From the NCBI GenBank assembly GCA_020440935.1, contig JAGRNC010000093.1, positions 1 through 8,726 of the forward strand: a stretch of 8,726 nt of DNA, given 5' to 3'. This document shows, piece by piece, positions 5,944 to 8,726 of the stretch (its first letter is position 1; the number at the start of each line of letters is the position of its first letter). A program made the position numbers and the translations under genes. A model generated the notes under the pieces. The model ran no database searches. It worked only from the letters and a program-made list of their open reading frames with translations, and was not told the origin of the DNA. Source of the DNA: Leptospiraceae bacterium (GTDB lineage: Bacteria > Spirochaetota > Leptospiria > Leptospirales > Leptonemataceae).

Positions 5944-7860
5944 ATGTCATTGAATTCAAATATTCCAGCGGGTCCTGTAGATCAAAAATGGGATAAACAC
6001 AAGTTTGATCTTAAATTAGTGAACCCGGCAAATAAGCGAAAATTCGATATTATCGTTGTAGGTACCGGCCTGGCCGGGGCGAGCGCTGCCGCCAGTCTTG
6101 CCGAACTTGGATACAACGTTAAGAACTTCTGCTTCCAGGATAGTCCGCGTCGCGCGCACAGTATTGCAGCCCAGGGCGGGATCAATGCAGCAAAGAACTA
6201 TCAAAACGATGGGGACAGCGTTTATCGGCTGTTCTACGATACTGTTAAGGGTGGCGACTTCCGATCCAGGGAAGCCAATGTATACCGCCTGGCCCAGGTA
6301 AGTCTCAATATCATAGATCAATGTGTGGCTCAGGGTGTACCATTCGCCCGCGAATATGGCGGGTATTTGACCAACCGTTCTTTTGGTGGAGCGCAAGTTA
6401 GTCGTACATTCTACGCCCGAGGACAGACAGGGCAGCAGTTACTCCTGGGGGCCTATGGCGCGCTGTCGCGGCAGGTAGGCCTGGGGACCGTTCAGATGTT
6501 TCCGCGCACGGAAATGCTGGATGTCGTGCTGGAAGACGGACATGCAAAAGGCATTGTTGTTCGCGATCTAAAGACCGGTAAGATTTCCGTGCATAGCGGT
6601 CATGCGGTGGTGCTCGCTACCGGCGGTTATTCCAATGTGTATTTCCTCTCCACAAATGCGATGAACTGCAACGTAACCGCAGCCTTTCGCGCCTACCGGA
6701 AGGGAGCGTATTTCGCCAATCCTTGTTACACGCAGATTCACCCCACATGCATTCCGTCCAGCGGCGAGTATCAATCCAAACTCACTCTAATGTCGGAATC
6801 CCTGCGAAACGACGGTCGCGTATGGGTGCCCAAGAAAAAAGGCGATAATCGCCAGCCAAACGACATTCCGGAATCAGAGCGGGACTATTACCTGGAAGTA
6901 AAATATCCCAGCTTTGGCAACCTGGTCCCCAGGGACATTGCCAGTCGTGCCGCAAAGAACGTTTGCGACGAAGGTCGTGGCGTTGGAAAAGGCGAAAACC
7001 CGCAGGCGGTGTATCTGGACTTCCGCGATGCAGTTAAGCGTCTGGGAGAGGACAAAGTCAAAGAGCGCTATGGTAACCTCTTTGAGATGTACAACAAGAT
7101 TACCAACGAAGATCCCTACAAAGTTCCCATGCGCATTTATCCTGCGCCTCACTACACCATGGGCGGCCTCTGGGTAGACTACAACCTGATGACCAATGTG
7201 CCCGGACTGTTCGCTATTGGAGAAGCAAACTTCTCGGACCACGGCGCCAACCGGCTGGGAGCCAGCGCGTTGATGCAAGGTCTGGCAGACGGCTACTTCG
7301 TGCTCCCATACACGATTGGCGGTTATCTTGCTCAGCTTGGCTGGGATCCGGTGAAGAGCGATTCGGACGGTTTCAAAGAAGCCAAAGAGAAGGTTGAGTC
7401 GCAGACCCGGCAATTTCTGTCCATTAATGGTAACCGGTCTCCGGATTCCTTTCACCGCGAGTTGGGCGAAATTATGCTCGATAAATGCGGAATGGCGCGA
7501 AACGAAGCGGGACTCAATGAAGCCCTCAAGCGAATTCCGGAGATTCGTGAAGAGTTCTGGAAGAATCTGAAAGTAACAGGGTCCGGTGAACAGCTAAACC
7601 AGACATTGGAGAAAGCCGGACGTGTGGCCGATTTCCTCGACTTTGGCGAGCTGATGTGCCGCGACGCCCTTATGCGGGAAGAGTCATGCGGCGGTCACTT
7701 TCGCGAAGAGCATCAAACTCCGGAAGGCGAAGCGCTGCGTCACGATGACAAGTTCGCATTTGTGGGTGCCTGGCAGTACAAAGGCTCGAGCGCACCAGAA
7801 TTGCACAAAGAAGAACTTGATTTTGAAAACGTTAAGCTAACCCAGAGGAGCTACAAATGA
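5944..7860 (+). CDS. sdhA: Succinate dehydrogenase/fumarate reductase flavoprotein subunit
   Basis: This catalytic subunit oxidises succinate to fumarate using covalent FAD and faces the cytoplasm. In its 638 residues I see the dinucleotide-binding GTGLAG at 40-45 and RRAHSIAAQGG at 69-79, where His72 is the expected FAD attachment residue. Substrate-site residues are His266 (QIHPT), Arg288 (SESLRND), His403 (PAPHYTMGG) and Arg437 (NRLGASAL). GEANFSDHGANRLGAS is the flavoprotein C-terminal FAD signature. The sequence belongs to the non-proteobacterial class that pairs with a five-helix b558 anchor. ATG 5944 follows GAGGGAG at 5932-5938. The gene is 33 bp after sdhC, and its stop codon overlaps the sdhB start (ATGA), suggesting coupled translation. 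Sequence alone does not exclude physiological use as fumarate reductase. Confidence 0.97.
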   Translation: MSLNSNIPAGPVDQKWDKHKFDLKLVNPANKRKFDIIVVGTGLAGASAAASLAELGYNVKNFCFQDSPRRAHSIAAQGGINAAKNYQNDGDSVYRLFYDTVKGGDFRSREANVYRLAQVSLNIIDQCVAQGVPFAREYGGYLTNRSFGGAQVSRTFYARGQTGQQLLLGAYGALSRQVGLGTVQMFPRTEMLDVVLEDGHAKGIVVRDLKTGKISVHSGHAVVLATGGYSNVYFLSTNAMNCNVTAAFRAYRKGAYFANPCYTQIHPTCIPSSGEYQSKLTLMSESLRNDGRVWVPKKKGDNRQPNDIPESERDYYLEVKYPSFGNLVPRDIASRAAKNVCDEGRGVGKGENPQAVYLDFRDAVKRLGEDKVKERYGNLFEMYNKITNEDPYKVPMRIYPAPHYTMGGLWVDYNLMTNVPGLFAIGEANFSDHGANRLGASALMQGLADGYFVLPYTIGGYLAQLGWDPVKSDSDGFKEAKEKVESQTRQFLSINGNRSPDSFHRELGEIMLDKCGMARNEAGLNEALKRIPEIREEFWKNLKVTGSGEQLNQTLEKAGRVADFLDFGELMCRDALMREESCGGHFREEHQTPEGEALRHDDKFAFVGAWQYKGSSAPELHKEELDFENVKLTQRSYK

Positions 7861-8612
7861 AAATCATACTGCATATTTCTCGTCAGAGTGGTCCGGAAGA
7901 TAAGCCGCGCATGGTGCGGTACGAAGTTCCTGACGTGGACGAACACTGGTCTTTTCTGGAAATGCTGGATGTTCTTAACGAACGACTTATCGAAAAAGGC
8001 GAAGATGCAGTTACCTTTGATCATGATTGTCGCGAAGGAATCTGCGGTTCCTGTGGGTTTGTGATCAATGGCCTGGCGCACGGTCGGCAGTATTCGCCGG
8101 AGGGAAGAACCACGGTTTGCCAGCTGCACATGCATCGATTCAAAGATGGCGATGAACTGTATCTGGAACCCTGGCGGGCAAAAGCCTTTCCAGTGGTCAA
8201 AGATTTGATGGTCGATCGGAGCGCTTTTGATCGGGTCATCCAGAATGGCGGATTTATTTCCGCAAGCACCGGAAATGCGCCCGACGGAAATTCAATCCCT
8301 GTGCCCAAAGACATTGCCGATGAGGCTATGAATGCGGCCGAATGTATTGGATGCGGCGCCTGCGTTGCCTCATGCAAGAATGCCAGCGCCATGCTATTTG
8401 TGTCGGCCAAGATTTCGCATCTGGGATTGTTGCCACAGGGGCAGCCCGAACGCGAGAAAAGAGCTCAATCTATGGTTGCTCAGATGGATGAAGAGGGCTT
8501 TGGAAACTGTACCAATCAGTATGAGTGCGAGGCTGTTTGCCCAAAAGGTATCAGCGTTAACTTCATCTCCAGAATGAATGCGGACTACCGCAAGAGCATC
8601 AGCAAAAAATGA
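7857..8612 (+). CDS. sdhB: Succinate dehydrogenase iron-sulfur subunit
   Basis: This subunit carries electrons from FAD in SdhA to the hemes and quinone through three clusters. In the 251 residues the 2Fe-2S ligands are Cys58, Cys63, Cys66 (CREGICGSC) and Cys88. The C-terminal ferredoxin-like part has Cys163, 166, 169, 173 (CIGCGACVASC) and Cys218, 224, 228 (ending CPKG) for the 4Fe-4S and 3Fe-4S clusters. The residue after Cys173 is Lys, where proteobacterial SdhB has Pro; this is typical of the b558-linked class. ATG 7857 overlaps the sdhA stop by four bases and has a strong AGAGGAG at 7844-7850. All 11 cluster cysteines are present, so the protein looks functional. Confidence 0.97.
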   Translation: MKIILHISRQSGPEDKPRMVRYEVPDVDEHWSFLEMLDVLNERLIEKGEDAVTFDHDCREGICGSCGFVINGLAHGRQYSPEGRTTVCQLHMHRFKDGDELYLEPWRAKAFPVVKDLMVDRSAFDRVIQNGGFISASTGNAPDGNSIPVPKDIADEAMNAAECIGCGACVASCKNASAMLFVSAKISHLGLLPQGQPEREKRAQSMVAQMDEEGFGNCTNQYECEAVCPKGISVNFISRMNADYRKSISKK

Positions 8613-8620
8613 GGCCAACA

Positions 8621-8726
8621 ATGACTGCAAGATTCGTTCGCATTCTTGGCCTGGTGGCCGCGCTTGGATTACTGGGCTTTGCGCTCCAGTGCGGAGGTTA
8701 CAATCCTCCCTACGGCTACATGTATC
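8621..8726 (+). CDS. Predicted lipoprotein, N-terminal part only (cut by right edge)
   Basis: ATG 8621 lies eight bases after the sdhB stop and has GAGG at 8611-8614. The visible 35 codons give a typical lipoprotein signal peptide: a basic start (TARFVR), a hydrophobic core (ILGLVAALGLLGFAL) and Cys24 in ALQCGG. Gln at -1 is unlike the E. coli lipobox; spirochaetal lipoboxes are known to be looser. The mature end starts CGGYNPPYGYMY, rich in Gly, Tyr and Pro. Spacing suggests the gene belongs to the sdh operon. Its function cannot be told from this fragment, and it runs out of the window in open frame. Confidence 0.75.
   Translation, partial: MTARFVRILGLVAALGLLGFALQCGGYNPPYGYMY

Noticed and set aside
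6874..7455. 193-codon minus-strand open frame inside sdhA
   Set aside because: It lies entirely antisense to well conserved sdhA, and I see no domain or ribosome site supporting it.
1..8726. CRISPR arrays, tRNA or rRNA genes, insertion sequences
   Set aside because: I looked for spaced repeats, cloverleaf-like folds and transposase motifs on both strands and saw none.

Overview
The window looks like the chromosome of a Gram-negative bacterium. Visible support is a lipoprotein signal peptide, a menaquinone-type (type B) succinate dehydrogenase and a long-chain acyl-CoA synthetase. The protein styles remind me of Leptospirales (Leptospira/Leptonema/Turneriella-like spirochaetes). That placement is an inference from general resemblance and nothing in the window proves it. 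Base composition is near half GC and looks even. I see no mobile element, tRNA, rRNA or CRISPR array.

Layout, left to right. A short open frame entering from the left edge ends at 123 and may be the tail of an unknown gene. A leader of about 170 bp with a 10-bp inverted repeat follows. A plus-strand gene (294-1451) encodes a membrane-anchored endonuclease/exonuclease/phosphatase (EEP)-fold protein. Its 3' end overlaps by 61 bp the 3' end of a convergent minus-strand gene (1391-2182). That gene encodes an unrecognised protein with a trypsin-like C-terminal motif in which the catalytic serine seems to be missing, and it carries an in-phase A AAA AAG slippery heptamer followed by a stem-loop. 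A strong intrinsic terminator (2256-2286) separates it from the minus-strand long-chain acyl-CoA synthetase (2318-4219). The start of that gene is best placed at a GTG with a good Shine-Dalgarno site.

The acyl-CoA synthetase is divergent from pyrF (4269-5081), with only 49 bp between the start codons. The gap holds a promoter-like pair of hexamers and a dyad that would enclose the synthetase ribosome binding site. After pyrF, a 145-bp gap rich in CGAT motifs leads into sdhCAB (5227-8612). sdhC and sdhA are 33 bp apart, sdhA and sdhB overlap by 4 bp, and each gene has its own ribosome binding site. Eight bases after sdhB a predicted lipoprotein gene begins and runs off the right edge, probably in the same operon.

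Functional reading: acyl-CoA synthetase activates fatty acids for beta-oxidation or lipid synthesis. SdhCAB links the citric acid cycle to the quinone pool. PyrF finishes de novo UMP synthesis. These are core metabolic genes. The least ordinary part is 1391-2182, the putative degenerate protease with a possible recoding signal.
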